NCBI GenBank assembly: GCA_034620365.1 | Contig: JAQGEQ010000071.1 | Span: 4,774,001 to 4,838,000 of the forward strand | DNA: 64,000 nucleotides | Direction: 5' to 3' | DNA from: Pegea sp. RAD2-039 | Lineage: Eukaryota; Chordata; Thaliacea; Salpida; Salpidae | Shown here: piece by piece, positions 50,574 to 64,000 of the stretch | Layout of the letters: each line of letters opens with the position of its first letter | Numbering within the stretch: position 1 is the first letter of the stretch | Program-made: the position numbers and the translations under genes | Notes under the pieces: model-generated | What the model saw: only the letters and a program-made list of their open reading frames with translations | What the model was told of the DNA's origin: nothing | Database searches by the model: none

Positions 50574-53351
50574 TATTTCACATCGTCACTATTGAAATCA
50601 ATAATGAAAATGTTTAATACTAGTCATTTCTCATTTACTAACAAACTAATTAAGATAAATAAACGCATTTAAGAAAAAGGACTTAATATGAAATCGCATT
50701 TTTTTATCAAGGAAGCCATTGTTGAAAATAATTTCAATCTAATTTAAAGACAAAAGAAGACCTCATAAGCTTGAAAAATAATTTATTTATTTTTGTTTAG
50801 ATTTTAAAACTAATTTTTATTGATTTTTACCTAAACAAATTGTATCTAATTAATAGCTACAATAAGAAACAACTGATTTTTTATTGTATTCAAATTAACA
50901 ACTAATTTGAAAGAAATATTCTATCATTGTATATATTAAATTGAAAATGATTTTAAATCTATTAATAAAGTAAATTAATAGATATATTTTGTATTAAAAC
51001 ACTTTAAGATTTGTAAATGAGTAAAAATAGAAAATATTTAAACAAAGATATTTTACTCCAAATAAAAACTAAAATTATACAAGCTGGGAATCAAAATATA
51101 TGTAAGATCATCTTAAATAAAATTCTTAATAAGAAAAAAACTTCGATAAATTTGTAAAAAATAAAAAATTAATTACAATGCTGTATTTAGTAAGCATGTC
51201 ATTTGGTAGTTTGAAATAAATAAGTCTTTATTTTTTACTTTTCAGCTGAAACTACTTCATCAAATCATCAGAGCCTGCAATAATTATATTTAGTTTATTC
51301 TAATTATTATTTTTTAGTTTTGTTTTATTTCATCTTACTAATTTAAGAAGTAATAAGTTAATTTACTAATTCTTAGATTGCAAAAGTGTTATCACTTCAA
51401 GTAAATCTTTATTATAACACACAGCTACTGACACCTAACGTAAAATATAATTATTTAAGAAAACTCAAATAATTATGAAGTGAAAATTACATTTTAATAA
51501 TGATCGCTACTGTTGAATATATTTAAAGATTTAAATAACTGTATAAGTAACTTTTTTTTCAGTTTTTATACCTATTTTTTTATAACTTTGATTCACTGTT
51601 GTTATGTAGTTTTGAAGAATTTTTAGTAAGAATTTTAAAGTGTAGATATCAACTCATCAACCCCAAAAAATTTATCTAAAGTAAACGACATTAAGCACAA
51701 GTGTTTTTGAGTTGTACAACTTTCTAGGAAAGTCAATTTACTAATTTTGTTGTTGATTTTGTTTCGTTAATTAAGGGTTGAAAGCTATAAAGATAGCAAG
51801 AAGTATTTTCAGGTGGCTTAGTGAAAAAAGTAATTGAAATTATGAACATTAAAGAGAGACATCTTTTGTATTTTAATTATCGATCAGAGCATACAAGCTC
51901 CTCTGTCTAAAAAAATTGTATTCATAATTTTATGATTTGAATTTCAAAAAACATTAGTTTGTAATTTTATTCTTAAAATACCATCACTAAAGTAATCTTT
52001 TCATTTAAGAAAGATCTCAATTTTGTTGAAACATATTGTTAGAGAGTCTAACTAAAACTATCAGATATAACTGATATAAAGTGTGTCTTAACTTCTATAG
52101 TTATTATAAAGATTTAAAAATGATCAATTGATCTTTGATGATTGAGTAACCAAAAGAAAACCTGAGTTTTATTCATTTGGTATTTCTACTGCAGATTGAT
52201 TGATTATTTGCTTCCTGTAAAGTTCTTGAAAATATTTGGCAGGTTATAATAAAATGTGAAATAAGATTTAACAAAAGTGTTTACTTATCAGTGTTTGGAT
52301 AATACTAACATCATTGCTTCTTGAATAGATAATAGTGATTGAAAAGATGTCTTTATATCATGACTCTTTGATTCAAAGAATTTTTTAGAATGATTTTATA
52401 CAAGATAGTAACTGAAATAAAAAGGTTCATTCATGATGCAAATGATTAAAAGTTTTAATTTATTTTTTGGCTCCTAAATAATATAAACTTCAAAATCGAA
52501 GGTTGAAGAATCGTGAAAGGGAATTGTGTTGGTTGTAAACGTGAGTTTTTTGCTTACAAAAAGCTTCACTTCAAAAAACTTATTCTAATCTAATTAAAGA
52601 AAGTTTTAGGAGAATATTTTCTGAATGAGTTTGACTTGATTTTTTGAACGATGAAAACATCTTTGAATGGTAAGATTTCTTTCAGAAAACACAAAATAAT
52701 AAAAAATTATTAAAATGGCAAGAAAGTAAGTTTATAAAATCTAGAGTTGATAGTTGGAAAATTAGTCACAACTAGAGAACTAACCGAAAAGTAATCTTGA
52801 ATTAAATACATCAAATACTGATTTGAATGTGAAAATGATATTCTAAATGCTTTTGATCAGAACTTATAAGCTAACTTTAAAAATTCATCTTGTCATTTTC
52901 TATATTATAACTACAGTGAGCTTTTTAAAGTTTGTACTTTCATCTTTTTAACAACTTCATAAGATTAATAATAAAAAGAAATTACAAAAAGTGTTTTTTT
53001 ATTTTATTTTTTTACAAAATTAATACTAAATATTTTTAGTTATCAAAAATATCAACAAACATATAAAACAAGAATAACTGTAACAAAGCAGCAAGATATG
53101 AGTAACAAAGAACAAAAATTAGGACAATAAAAACTTAAAGTAATTACTATGCTCTATATTTTCAATGACTTTAAATAAACAAACTGTTTAAAATTAAAAA
53201 TTAAGTTCTTTTTTTTTAATTACTTTCATTTAATAGTTTAAGTACATTATTGAAAGATTAATTGGTGTTTATCGAAGATGAAAAACTCCTTGGTTTAAAT
53301 GATTTGTGTACAACAGTTAATATAGACAATAAAGAAATCAAAGTAATAAAT
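50574..53351. other. gene-free intergenic sequence between genes A and B
   Basis: About 2.8 kb of AT-rich DNA between a LINE tail and the 3' end of gene B. I looked for a third TGFBI-like exon set here and saw none. Confidence 0.45.
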
Positions 53352-56300
53352 TTAAACATCAGGATATATTAGTGAATCGTAATGTTTTGGTAATAACAAG
53401 TTATCAATAGCGTGAATGACTCCATTATCTGCTATTAGGTCAGCAAATAACGTTTTTCCTCTTAATTTTTTACGACCAAATAACACTCGTGAACGTTTTG
53501 GACACGAATAAATAAATTGGCCATTAAGAGTAAGATGACGATAAGAACGTTGTAGTAGTTCATCTTTGCAATGAAATCCTGCGAAAAAAAGCTGATTATG
53601 CCAATAAACATGATTTAAACTCGAGGAAAAAACGGTTTAACATTTTCTCTTAAGTATATAAAGGTCCTAACTATCATCACGACTTAATATTTTCATAATC
53701 ACTAATAAATGATCAGATAAATCTTTTAGTGTTTGCTAAAGTCTTAAACTTAAAGTACTTAAACTAAGCACAAGAGATAAATTGCCTGGAATTAAATGAA
53801 ATGATAATATTCTTCGCGCTGTTTCCTGATTACTAAAGAGCTTTTCCATTATGATTGGACCTATCCGGTAAAATATCGAGTTTGTGGGTGCAAGAAACGT
53901 GAAGTCATTATCTGATTGTAGGATCTGTGAACAAAAACGTTTATGATAAATAAAAACTGTTTGAAGTTTTGATTTGACACAAAACTTAAACATCTGGTAA
54001 AAAATTTAATCTGAAAGTAGATATGAGAGGTACTTTTATAAAACTTTGATTTATAATCAGTTCTAACTGTAAATAGAATAAAAAAGGTTTTCGAATTATA
54101 GATTCAGATCACTTAAAGATTATAACAAAAGTCCTTTTCAGACTTATTGGGTTAAAAAATAATTATAAAAGTTGTTGGTTGTTATCATACATGTAAAAAA
54201 ATTACAAAAGCAAAAGCCGAATATTTCAATAAGAATTGATTTATGAGGTAATTAAGACTTGGAACCATCAAATTTATACAGCAATGATTTGTAATTAGTA
54301 AACTTCAAAAAAAATCAGTTAGATGAGAGTTTACTTAATAAACCATTGATATTTAAATTAGTTTTAACTTACTTCTTGTAAACCGCAGTTTTGAACGATG
54401 CCAATCAAAACTGAGAACTGATTATCAGGGTTTGATGTCAAAATACCCATCAAGGTTGCTTTTGGATGTTTAAGAAGCTTAAAAATTTTTCAAAGGTAAA
54501 TATCCGGGTATATAATCATAACATAAAATAAACATAATTCACATTAAATAAAGATATCTGAACGTACCTGATCCACTAATATAACTGACCCAGCACAGTT
54601 TCTGTATCCTGGTTGATTAGATGATATTCGTGTACATTGAATAGATACTGCATCATCTCGAATGTACCTAATTTGGCCATTTACACTATCAGTTATTCTA
54701 GTTTTGATTGGGTAATAGTTTATGTGTATTGGTTTCCTAGTTTGCTTTGTCTTTAAGCGAAAACCTCTTCTAAAACCATTTCGCCAACTTGAAGTATTGA
54801 CGATTGAATCGATGATGTAGTAATCAAACTGCTCTCGAAGAAGATTAGTGTCTCGTAAAGTTTTAGGAGATTCAAGATCGGATGATTTCTGTCAAGAAAA
54901 ATTTACTAATTAAGTTTTTATTTCAAATATCAAATGGTACAACGAATAAAATTAGAAAAAAAATTTAATTAATAAAAATCGAGTTATATGTGTTATTTAT
55001 TTTGATAAAATAGAAAGTTGTAAATATTTTAAATAAATAGATAAACTGATTTTTATAAATGTAGATTTAACTTACCACAAATGCCGAATTAGTAGGAGTA
55101 ATTAAAGTGATATTTCTAAGTTTGCTCAGCGCTTTTAGTTTATTTGTAGATTTATAAAACTCATAAAATAGTGTAAGTTCAGGACTAGTTTCCAAGATAT
55201 CCGCTACTGAGTTGACTGAAAGAATCAAATAACAAGTTTAGCTTCAAAATAAAAGAATAAAATTAGTACTTTAGTGAAAAAAATCACAAAATACAATAAT
55301 TAATCACATCAAATTTATGATTATTATTTTAATAACTTAGAAAAATTTGCAAACTTATCAAAAACCAATAATTTTATCTTTTTTAATCAATCAAAGCCAA
55401 TAGAACAACATCCTGATAATCGATAAGTTAAAGGACGTTTTGTTTACATTCTGTTTTATACTAAAAAACAAATTTATTTTTTTGTTGCTCTATCAGTAAA
55501 TTAAACAAATACATACCTTAGAGGTTTTGTAGAAATTATTTATTATAAAAGTCAATATTAAAATCATGTTGTCATAAAATTAATTTTTATGGTAATTCTC
55601 GTTAAAACTACTTTGTTTTGATATGTTAGTTGATTATGTCAAGTGTTGCTAGTAATTAAATGCTACCTCCATAAGTGATATGATCAATTAAATGAATAAC
55701 TCCGTTTGTCGCCATGATATCAGTCTTATCGAGCTGGATTCCATTTATATAAACTTTTGAAGTCATTTCATCTTTGTACGAAGCAAGAATATTTCCATTA
55801 ATTGATTTTAACTGTTTACCTGGATTAAGTAAAGATATTTTAAGTCTTATTGTTCATCAAAGTACTCTAGAAATCTCTATTTTTAATGTAATGCATCTAA
55901 TTTTAGTTTATTTACAAATATGATAATTTTTTTCTGTGCAAATTTACAAGTTAAATAAAAGGGTAGGACTTTATTATTTATTTTTGCAAACAAAAATATA
56001 TTACTTAAATTTATCAATATCTATATATTTATTAATACTTAATAATTTATCATTAATTTTTTATTACTTTATAACTACTTTTTATAAATGCTTTTTTTAT
56101 ATTCGCTAAAAATCTTTAACAAAAAATGACTAAAACAAAATTTCTAAAATTGACCAAAGTGGATTAAAACAAATAAGTCAGATTACATTAATTACATCAA
56201 CTTTCTGCTCTATTTGTTTTACTTAATGACGATTCGATAAACAATTTGATATTTATAGATAAAAAAATATTTATTTTTCTAAAAATAAAGCAAATTAAAG

Positions 56301-59300
56301 AAATAAGTAACAAATTACCTGCTCCAGCAGCACAAAACACTCCTTCAATAATAAAATTCTCAATGAGCTCTTTTAAACATGTTTTAGATTCATGGCTGAC
56401 ACTTAAAGCTAGCCGACTAAAAGCAATGTTTGAAGGCGCAATTAAAGTTAATGTTTGATTATGAGATGATAATAAACTCAACGCTCCAAGTTGTTCCAAT
56501 ACTAAAAAGTATTATTTGCATTTAATTCATCAAATTTACTTCTACTTATTTAGCTTGTAAACATTTATTTGAAGGTTAAAACAGACTTTATGTAAAATAT
56601 ACGTATTGCAGACATAAATACAGCATAAAAACACTTTCTTCTTGAAATAATAAATATTTATAAATTGATAAGCTTTTCATTATAGTGTCTGGCTAATGGT
56701 GTATCGAGCTTTCTTGAATATTGAATTGAATGAAATAAAGTAATGTTGTCAAATAAATAGAAAACTTAACTGTAATATTTCATAAGTTATAACGCTTTGT
56801 CAGATGTGAAATTTGTTTAAAGTATAAAAATCCCTATAAAATTGTCTGAGCAAATGATTAATATAAAAAAACAGCTTAAACAATTTGGTTATAAGCAACC
56901 ATGTTATGTACAGAATGCTATGGTGTGAATATTATGACATTAAGCAAATAAATAGCTCGATAAAGCAAAATAAAACTGATTTAAAAAGTATTGTAACTAA
57001 AGTATTCGATTTCAAACTGATTTCTTGATACTTTAGCTTCGATATTCGCTAAAAAATATAATTAAGTTTAGTTAATTTTAATAACAAATTATTGGGATAC
57101 AGAAAGTTTTTTAAAAGTTTTTTTTGTATTTAAAACATAAATATTATATTTTTTGAAATATTATTGATAATTATAAAATGTTAAACTTTTAATGATTCTA
57201 AAAGATCTTAACGATCTAAGATGACTAGTATTAAGATGTAACAATTACATTTAGATATAAAAAATTGTTTTTCTATTAATAATAATCTCTGTTATTATCA
57301 CATATTGATTTCAGAATGCTTCATAAACCTCATGAAGTTTGCTTAAAAACACCAAAGAATCAAAAAGTTATCCTTACTCTGCAGTTATATTAATAAAAAG
57401 AATACCTTGAACAAGTGAAGAAAATACAGATGAATGAAATTGGAGATATTCTGCAATTGACATGTCTACATCTTCGATTAAACCATCAACCACATGATAA
57501 ACTGAATCAACTTCAGTCTTTTTATTGAACTCTGTAACAACTTTACAGTTTGCAGTCCAAATGGAGTCGAAACTGTTGAATCGAATTGAATTGTTCGATA
57601 CCGCCTGAAATTGAAATATTGAACTGAAATCAGTTTGAAAATATTTTTGATAATTTTCTATCAATGTTGAAACAAATTTTTAGTAACAGATATTAATTAA
57701 TAAACTTTTAAACACACATAGTAGATGTCATTGTTGTGGAAGTCACTTAAAAGTATCTGTTCTGGGATTAACAAGTTGTCAAAGAAACTCCTAATTTCAT
57801 TTTCATTCCGATCAAAAACTTCTGAAATTCATAAAAATAATCATTTTTATGTCTTATGTTTTTGTCAACATTGTTAAAGTCATAATATATCTTCAATAGA
57901 AAATTCAATTTAATTAAAACTAAATAAAAATACAAAGAAAAAGTAAGTTTTTAGAAGTTGCTTTAAAACCTGCACTAAGTATTCTTTTCGTTGGAACCAA
58001 ACTTGTAGTTTGACTTGGTTTTTTTCTTGCTCTAATGTTTCCTCTATTTCCATTTCTCGCCTTCGTTTTCTTACCTTTCTTTTTCTTCCTTGTTCGATGC
58101 TTTCGTCTAATGAAATTTTTTCTTACTTTCCTTGGATTAATACCACGAGAACGATTTTTCACTTTTCGTCGTCTGACTGCTCTGCGAACATCTATAAAAA
58201 AAGTAGTAACATCACATCAAATGGTTAAAAGTATAAATAAATCATATAGCTAAAATGCTGACAACTATTTCTACAAACCAATTTTTTTCATTGGTAGGTG
58301 ACAAGATGAACGATTTTCATTTAAATCCAATCCTTTGCAACATCTTAACATTATACTTCTACTTGGAGCATATAATCCCGGGCCATAACTGTAAAAAGAC
58401 AATTTAGTCACTAAATATAACTGTTAGTAACAACGTTTCAGTTTCACTTCTAGTCTAAGTCTATCTTGATGTTGAGTAATTTATCTATATTTTATTAAAA
58501 GTTCTAATTATAATTTTTTGCTTGTTAGGTTTTTATAATCAGCTAAAATCTTATTTTGTTTTAGTTTAAATTTTGTTTACAAAAAATACAATTTATGTCA
58601 TTATATCATTCATCACTCCGGCTTTGTAAGAAAATATCACAGAATCGATAGTAAAGATTTTGATTTGCAGAGCTTAGAGATTATCTAAAATCTGTTTGTT
58701 TAAATGACTAACTCGCCCAACTGTTGTAGTTTTTCATAATTAAAATTGGATTTCGTTTTCCGCAATATACTAAATGACTTAATCTTGAAAAATTTTTAAT
58801 TTATCAAATAGATTATAAAATTATTCAATATAATCCATAACATCTTACTTAACGTTATTTTGAAAATTTAATTTACTAAAAAATGTTATTTACTCGATTA
58901 CTTTGTTAGCTTAAAAGCTTATAGCATTGAAAAAATAAGTAATTATTTAGTATTTTTTCAAAGCGACCCAAAAAAGTTGTTATTTACTTATCTGTACAAA
59001 CATATCGATTGCCATAATGACTACATCTTCTTGTAGAGCTCAGAGATTTTAAAATTGATCTTGGAAACCCATACAAACTTAAGGCTTCATGCCGACACAC
59101 ATGTATTCTGTTTATTAAAAAAAGTATCATTTCGTGATCGATGAATAACTTGACGACGTATTCAACTTAAAACTAATTATTAGTTTAGTTTAAAGCATTT
59201 ATTAATAACTTAGTTTACAAAATTTGGACAGAAAATGTTTATTCTTATTGTTAAGGCAAATTAAAACAGTTTGGCTTAAAGAAATCTTTTGCATTAGCAG

Positions 59301-62300
59301 TTCTATACAGTTTGTGTAATTATTAGTGACGAATAAAATTTAAACAAAATATTTACAAACAGCTAGTAAGCTATAAAGCCATATTTGAATTAAGTTTTCT
59401 TGTTGAAACACAAAATTACAACAAATTAACAAATTTTAGCTTGATTTAAAACTGTTATATCACACTTAATTTTATTTAATCTAGAATAAGATAGATCATT
59501 CTAATTAACCTTAACAAGAAAAGCTAAATGTAATTAATAATTATTATACTTTCAAATAATACTACACAAAAACTAAGAACTTAGTGAAAATAGTAATTTA
59601 TCACAAGTTTAATTTTGCTATTGTATTACAAAAACAATCTAATTTTTGAGTAAAACACTGAGATAAATGTGTGTAGAATCTTTAGAACTTTTTACAACCA
59701 ATAACAGCGACCAATTTTCCAATCTTTTACTCTTAATGTAAATTGAAATCAAATTTAAGAACACTGATACAATCAATCTATAAAGAAATAAATCATTGAA
59801 AGCAGTAAGACTTGAACTTATGAACCTATGTTGCCCTCTAAGCTTTACCAAAAAAGATAAGATTAAATTTGAAGATATAAAAGTAATTTTCATAAAAGAC
59901 CTTCAATCATTATTGTCACGAGTCAATATAAAATTTGAAAGATTGTCATCGCTTTTTGTCATAAGAACGCATTTTGTGATAGCAATATTTTGCCTTTAAA
60001 CCTGTCCAGGTCAAATAAAATTGTAAAAGTAAACGTTGTATTTCTATGAGCTAATATTTGTTCAAATATATTCAAAGGTTTCTTTCAATTGAATAAATCT
60101 TACTGGCTGCAATTACTTTATTATCATTTATTTAAATCTTCAGATAATTTAAATTTGTTACATTCTAGTATTCATGCTACTACTTGCATCTCAATTAACT
60201 AAGTGATTTACAACGATAAGGAGGTCCGTTTTCGAAAGCAAACCTATTATGTCATCAGCTTGGAATTTCAATTTATTTATTTAAAGCTTAAAGAGAATCA
60301 AGAACCACTTTGACAGAAAAACAATTATTTAAATTTTGCATATCTTAAGCTTTTGGATTTGCTTTTTATTTTAAGCGATGCGTCAGTTGTTCAGTATAGT
60401 TAAAAAAATACTTTCACTTTTTGAAAACTTCTGAAAATGTTAATTATATTCCTCTTATTTAATCCTTAATCTTTTATCAATTCTTTGTAAATGTATCTTA
60501 AGAAAAGAATAAGAAAAAACTTTATCTTGTCATTTAATAAATCATCTATTAATTACCTTCGTTTATACTTTATAAAATGAAAATTGTATTACATTTCATA
60601 ATTCCATTAATGAATTGTTATTATTCTATTATGATAATTATTATAAACTTATTCGGTTTTGTTGAAAAATTCAATGAACATATTTTGATTAAATGATATT
60701 TTAGTTTTTCGATAAATACAGAACAATAAAATGAAGCAAGTGTTGATAGAAAAAATAAATATCTACTAGAAATAAATAATAATTAAAAAATGAAAGTTTA
60801 TTTAAACTAAATAACAATTTTTTAGATTACTAAAAACTTTCATTTTTCAATAAATTCAGTTTAAATACTTCTTATCACAAAAAACAGCTAAAACAACAAA
60901 TAGTTTGTAGACTCGCCACAAAGTCATTTAATGAATCGATTTACTTAAAGGGGAAATTAGACAAGCTTTCGACATTTTCAAGATCTTGTTCAAAGAGTCC
61001 CTCTATAGTCACTGTTTAGATAATAAAAATCTTACCTTAATTATTTTGGTTTTCTTTTTAAACAATGAACACTAAAAATATTTTCAAAATTGTTTATTGA
61101 ATTTAAAACAAATTTATAGTTGATTTTATACAAATATTTGATTATTAATACTAAATTATTAATTTTTTTACAGATAATATATTGCAATGATGCTTTAAAT
61201 TAAGATAACAATTTGAAAGGGTAAAAGAAAGTACTTTTAGAAGTAACATCAAACTGTTTATGCCCTACTTTTAACTGGATTTGATAAATTCAAGTTTAAA
61301 CTTTTAATTACATCCATATTTTAAATCAGTGAATTTAATAAATGTATTCTGCTTTTATTATTTCAAGATTAAGCAGATTACTTGAGTTATTACATTACTT
61401 GTAACACAATACTATAACTACATTAAACAACAGTAACCAGACATATACAACAGCTAAATATATATATTTCTAGGTTAAAATAAATATGTTAATGAACTAA
61501 TGTTGAAAATATGTCAATTGCAGCAGATAGATTTCTAATTTTTATACTGAAGTTAGTAGTTTTTCTCAGTAGAAAAATAATATTAATAATTTTGTATATC
61601 TCTATAAAAATTAATGAAAAAATACTGGATACAAAAAAAAACTTATCAACAAATTTAATCTATTCAAAGAATTATAAATCACTAAAAAAGTTTAAGATAA
61701 AAAAGTTTTTGATTTTCAAATTAATCTTTATTCTTAAGTTTTTAATAAAGATAAAAGCAAGTGGAGTCTGAATAGTTGTTTTGTAATATTACACTACCTC
61801 CTTTGACTCAAATATGAGTAACTTATTTATTCATAAATCAAAATTTTATCTTTGTTTTATCTATTTACATCTTAATCAATAGATCAAAGTTAGCGTACAT
61901 TTAAAAGGATGAAGTCACTGCCTCAAGCAGAAGCTTAAAATTTGTCAACTTGTGTATAGCATAGAACGGTTGGTGAAGAGAATAGAAACAGATAGCCAAG
62001 TTGAAATGTGATAAAAAAGATTTGAAGCGTAAAACACAGGTCTTGCCTTATGTGCTAGAAGGAAACCAGTAATTTACTCGATCTTATTCTTTATACTTTT
62101 TTAAGATGACTCACAAATAGAGTTTGTATTAGTTGAAGCAAGAACAAGAAAAATAAACTTTTAAATTAAATCTTTTTATGAATGAAATTTTAATTTTGTA
62201 TAAATTTGGATTTGTAAAATTATAACCTGTAATTTAGCTTGCTCAATTTACAATCCATTTCTTTTTAAATTATCAATATAAAGCCAATATAATTAAACCA

Positions 62301-63995
62301 ATAAACATTTAGTTGAATACACTGAAATAAGTTAAAACGTTTTCTATTTTGATTTATGCTGTTTAAAAACACTTGCAATAAACAGTTACTTTTCAATTTT
62401 ATTAATATTTGATTGTTTAAGTTGCTTTCCATTACAAAATTATTAACTAAAACAAAATTAATTGATGATAAATTTTTTATAAACATCACCAAAACTGTAT
62501 ATTTCAAAAATTACTTTTTCGATGTTAACATCAACAGACGTTTTAAAAAAGCAATAAATTAAAAAAATAAATTAACATTTGCAAAAGATTTGCAAAAGTA
62601 TAAATTACAATTTTGTGTGATTATATTATTTACAGTAATTATAAAATTACTCGTATAAATAAACCGAATGTAAACTTTGTGTGTCTTGCGAATTCAATAA
62701 TCTTTCATCAAATTATGATAAAGTTGAATTAATCAGCAGAATATTTTTTATTAGATTTGTATAATTAGATATTAAAAACGTTTATATCTGTGTTTTTCAT
62801 GGTACATCAAGTAAAGGTTGTAACTTACTAATTTTAATTAGATAGAAACAAACTATTTCAAAATCAATAAAAAAGAATATTAAGTTAATTTAGAAAATTG
62901 TGTTTAAACAGTCACTTGTGTAAATTGTAAAACAAAACTATAGAACCCCAAGTAATTTTTCATTTTTAAGTTTTATGGGTTTGTTTAGTAACTCCAAACT
63001 TTTCAAATCTTACATTAGACTACATCAATAAAAACTTGTCCAACAAGAAAATTCGTAAATCTACATGAAGTTGAAAAAATTAAGAAGCTCAAAAAATTAA
63101 TCATTTCAAAATTCAAGTTATTATTTGCTTCAAATAGATTGAGATAGTGGTAAAAACGATAAAAACAAACTTTAATGTTTGTTTGATAAACTAACTATTC
63201 GTCTGAAAAACTTCTTATTAACAAATTTGTAGTGATAAATATTAATAAAATAATTTGTTTAATTGCTTATCAGCTGATTTCTAACCACGTGATCAGCGAG
63301 TAATTATTCTGAATAAAACTGAAGTTAAAGAAACAAGAAAAGAGGTTTGTTCAAGTTTGCACCTGCTTACACAGAACATCTGTGTCCTAGACTTTCAATG
63401 AAATATGAATCAAAATAAAATAGAAAAACTCATGAAATGAATCTAAAAATCATCACTGAAATGACGTCACAACAGCGCTTCGAGAAGCGCTCAACTTTGT
63501 AATTAGATTTTTGATAATTAAGAAGTACCTCTCAATCCATCTAGGAAGATCGCTTAAATTGATTGAAGTTGATCTAACTTCTCTTGTTGATCCCTGCATT
63601 AAGTTCAAATATAAGATTGATAGATCTTCATCTGATCCATTCACATAAGTATTCTTCAGACTCGATAGAATCTTCTTTGCTTGCTCAATTGAAGATGCTT
63701 TAATATGAAGAGTCGGAGAGATCAGTTTGCTTCTCACTTCCACATCCTTGTCGATAAACAAAGATCTTTGTACAACTTTACGGTTCTTCCTCATCAGACG
63801 ATCTTGTATCATCTGGGAGCTTATATTTGTTAAACGACAATCCATCAATTCACAAGTGACGTCATTTCCTGTCGACACCTTCCGGTCGTTGATGACGTCA
63901 CTGATCTCCGTCGAATCATTTTGAGCGCGACAAGCGATAAAAAGAACAAAGACACAAAAGATAAATCGGAAGATGATACGCTTCAAATAACTCAT
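53352..63995 (-). CDS. TGFBI: TGFBI/periostin-like matrix protein, gene B (signal peptide, N-terminal module, EMI-like, basic linker, four FAS1)
   Basis: Thirteen exons: 63529-63995, 58988-59107, 58279-58388, 57970-58191, 57718-57821, 57406-57604, 56319-56501, 55667-55819, 55076-55215, 54568-54888, 54373-54477, 53786-53924, 53352-53578. They sum to 829 residues. Exon 1 has a clear signal peptide (IIFRFIFCVFVLFIACRAQ) and a shorter version of the N-terminal region of gene A. The EMI-like module has IHVCRHE, RRCSHYGNRYVC and LRCCKGL. Exon 4 is strongly basic (about 33 Lys/Arg in 74 residues). FAS1 segments include YHVVDGLI, LTLIAPSNIAF, NGVIHLIDHITYG, ITLITPTNSAF, FTFLAPTNSIF and NGVIHAIDNLLLPKHY. 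By family it is a secreted, matrix-associated protein. Intron 12 starts with GC instead of GT (53785-53784). The first motif of FAS1-1 is degenerate (TTSLVPTKRIL). Intron 1 is 4.4 kb. Confidence 0.9.
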
Positions 63996-64000
63996 CGAGT

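Noticed and set aside
53759-53785. An alternative GT donor for exon 12 of gene B, at CTT followed by GTGCTT.
   Set aside because: It would leave phase 0, while exon 13 needs phase 1, and it breaks the 139-nt length match with gene A.
57920-58162. A separate small, very basic protein on the minus strand.
   Set aside because: It is exon 4 of TGFBI-like gene B: it has an acceptor and donor in the phases expected from gene A and lies between the EMI-like and FAS1 exons.
63727-63924. A plus-strand frame of 65 residues near the right edge.
   Set aside because: It is antisense to exon 1 of gene B, whose signal peptide, phase and paralogy support the minus strand.
1-64000. CRISPR arrays, rRNA genes, bacterial-type operons or a full tRNA gene.
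   Set aside because: No regularly spaced repeats or conserved rRNA segments were seen. The only tRNA-like sequence is the partial head of the SINE-like element.

Overview
The window is nuclear DNA from an invertebrate animal. It is very AT-rich (about a quarter G+C by eye). The coding sequence is split by GT-AG introns, and every product I recognise is eukaryotic, most of them metazoan: CaMKII, a TGFBI/periostin-type matrix protein, SIRT6, ALG13, NDUFS3, DMAP1, TMEM184C and a HAUS7-like augmin subunit. I cannot fix the species. Many introns of about 48-56 nt beside kilobase introns, two very close same-strand gene pairs and Jockey/CR1-like LINE copies would suit a flatworm or another AT-rich invertebrate, but that is inference. 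Exon models were built by hand from splice sites, reading phase and family similarity. Each complete multi-exon model sums to a whole number of codons.

Layout. 1-4.05 kb: the first six coding exons of CaMKII on the minus strand, running off the left edge. 4.05-9.5 kb: no gene, but a GC-rich tRNA-derived SINE-like element and two LINE 3' tails. 9.5-10.8 kb: an intronless DMAP1 (minus). 13.9-17.4 kb: a ten-exon TMEM184C (plus). 19.9-24.3 kb: two small EGF-type membrane-protein genes facing each other tail to tail, with the same five-exon, all-phase-1 structure. 25.6-27.8 kb: a GC-richer repeat-like island and a decayed LINE. 28.3-30.9 kb: SIRT6 then ALG13 (minus), 114 bp apart. 33.5-35.6 kb: HAUS7-like then NDUFS3 (plus), 128 bp apart. 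36.2-37.5 kb: a broken copy of NDUFS3 exon 4 fused to a LINE fragment. 39.7-48.2 kb and 53.4-64.0 kb: two tandem 13-exon TGFBI/periostin-like genes (minus), called A and B here, separated by about 5 kb that holds another LINE tail.

How the genes relate. Genes A and B share exon phases throughout, and exons 2, 5, 7, 9, 11 and 12 have identical lengths. They encode a signal peptide, a long N-terminal region I do not recognise, an EMI-like cysteine module and four FAS1 domains. The other duplicated family is the inverted EGF-gene pair. The two close gene pairs could each be transcribed as one unit. The most notable points are the unrecognised N-terminal module of A and B, the basic linker of B that replaces a FAS1 motif, a GC-AG intron in B supported by its paralogue, the possible SIRT6-ALG13 operon, and the NDUFS3 fragment joined to a LINE.
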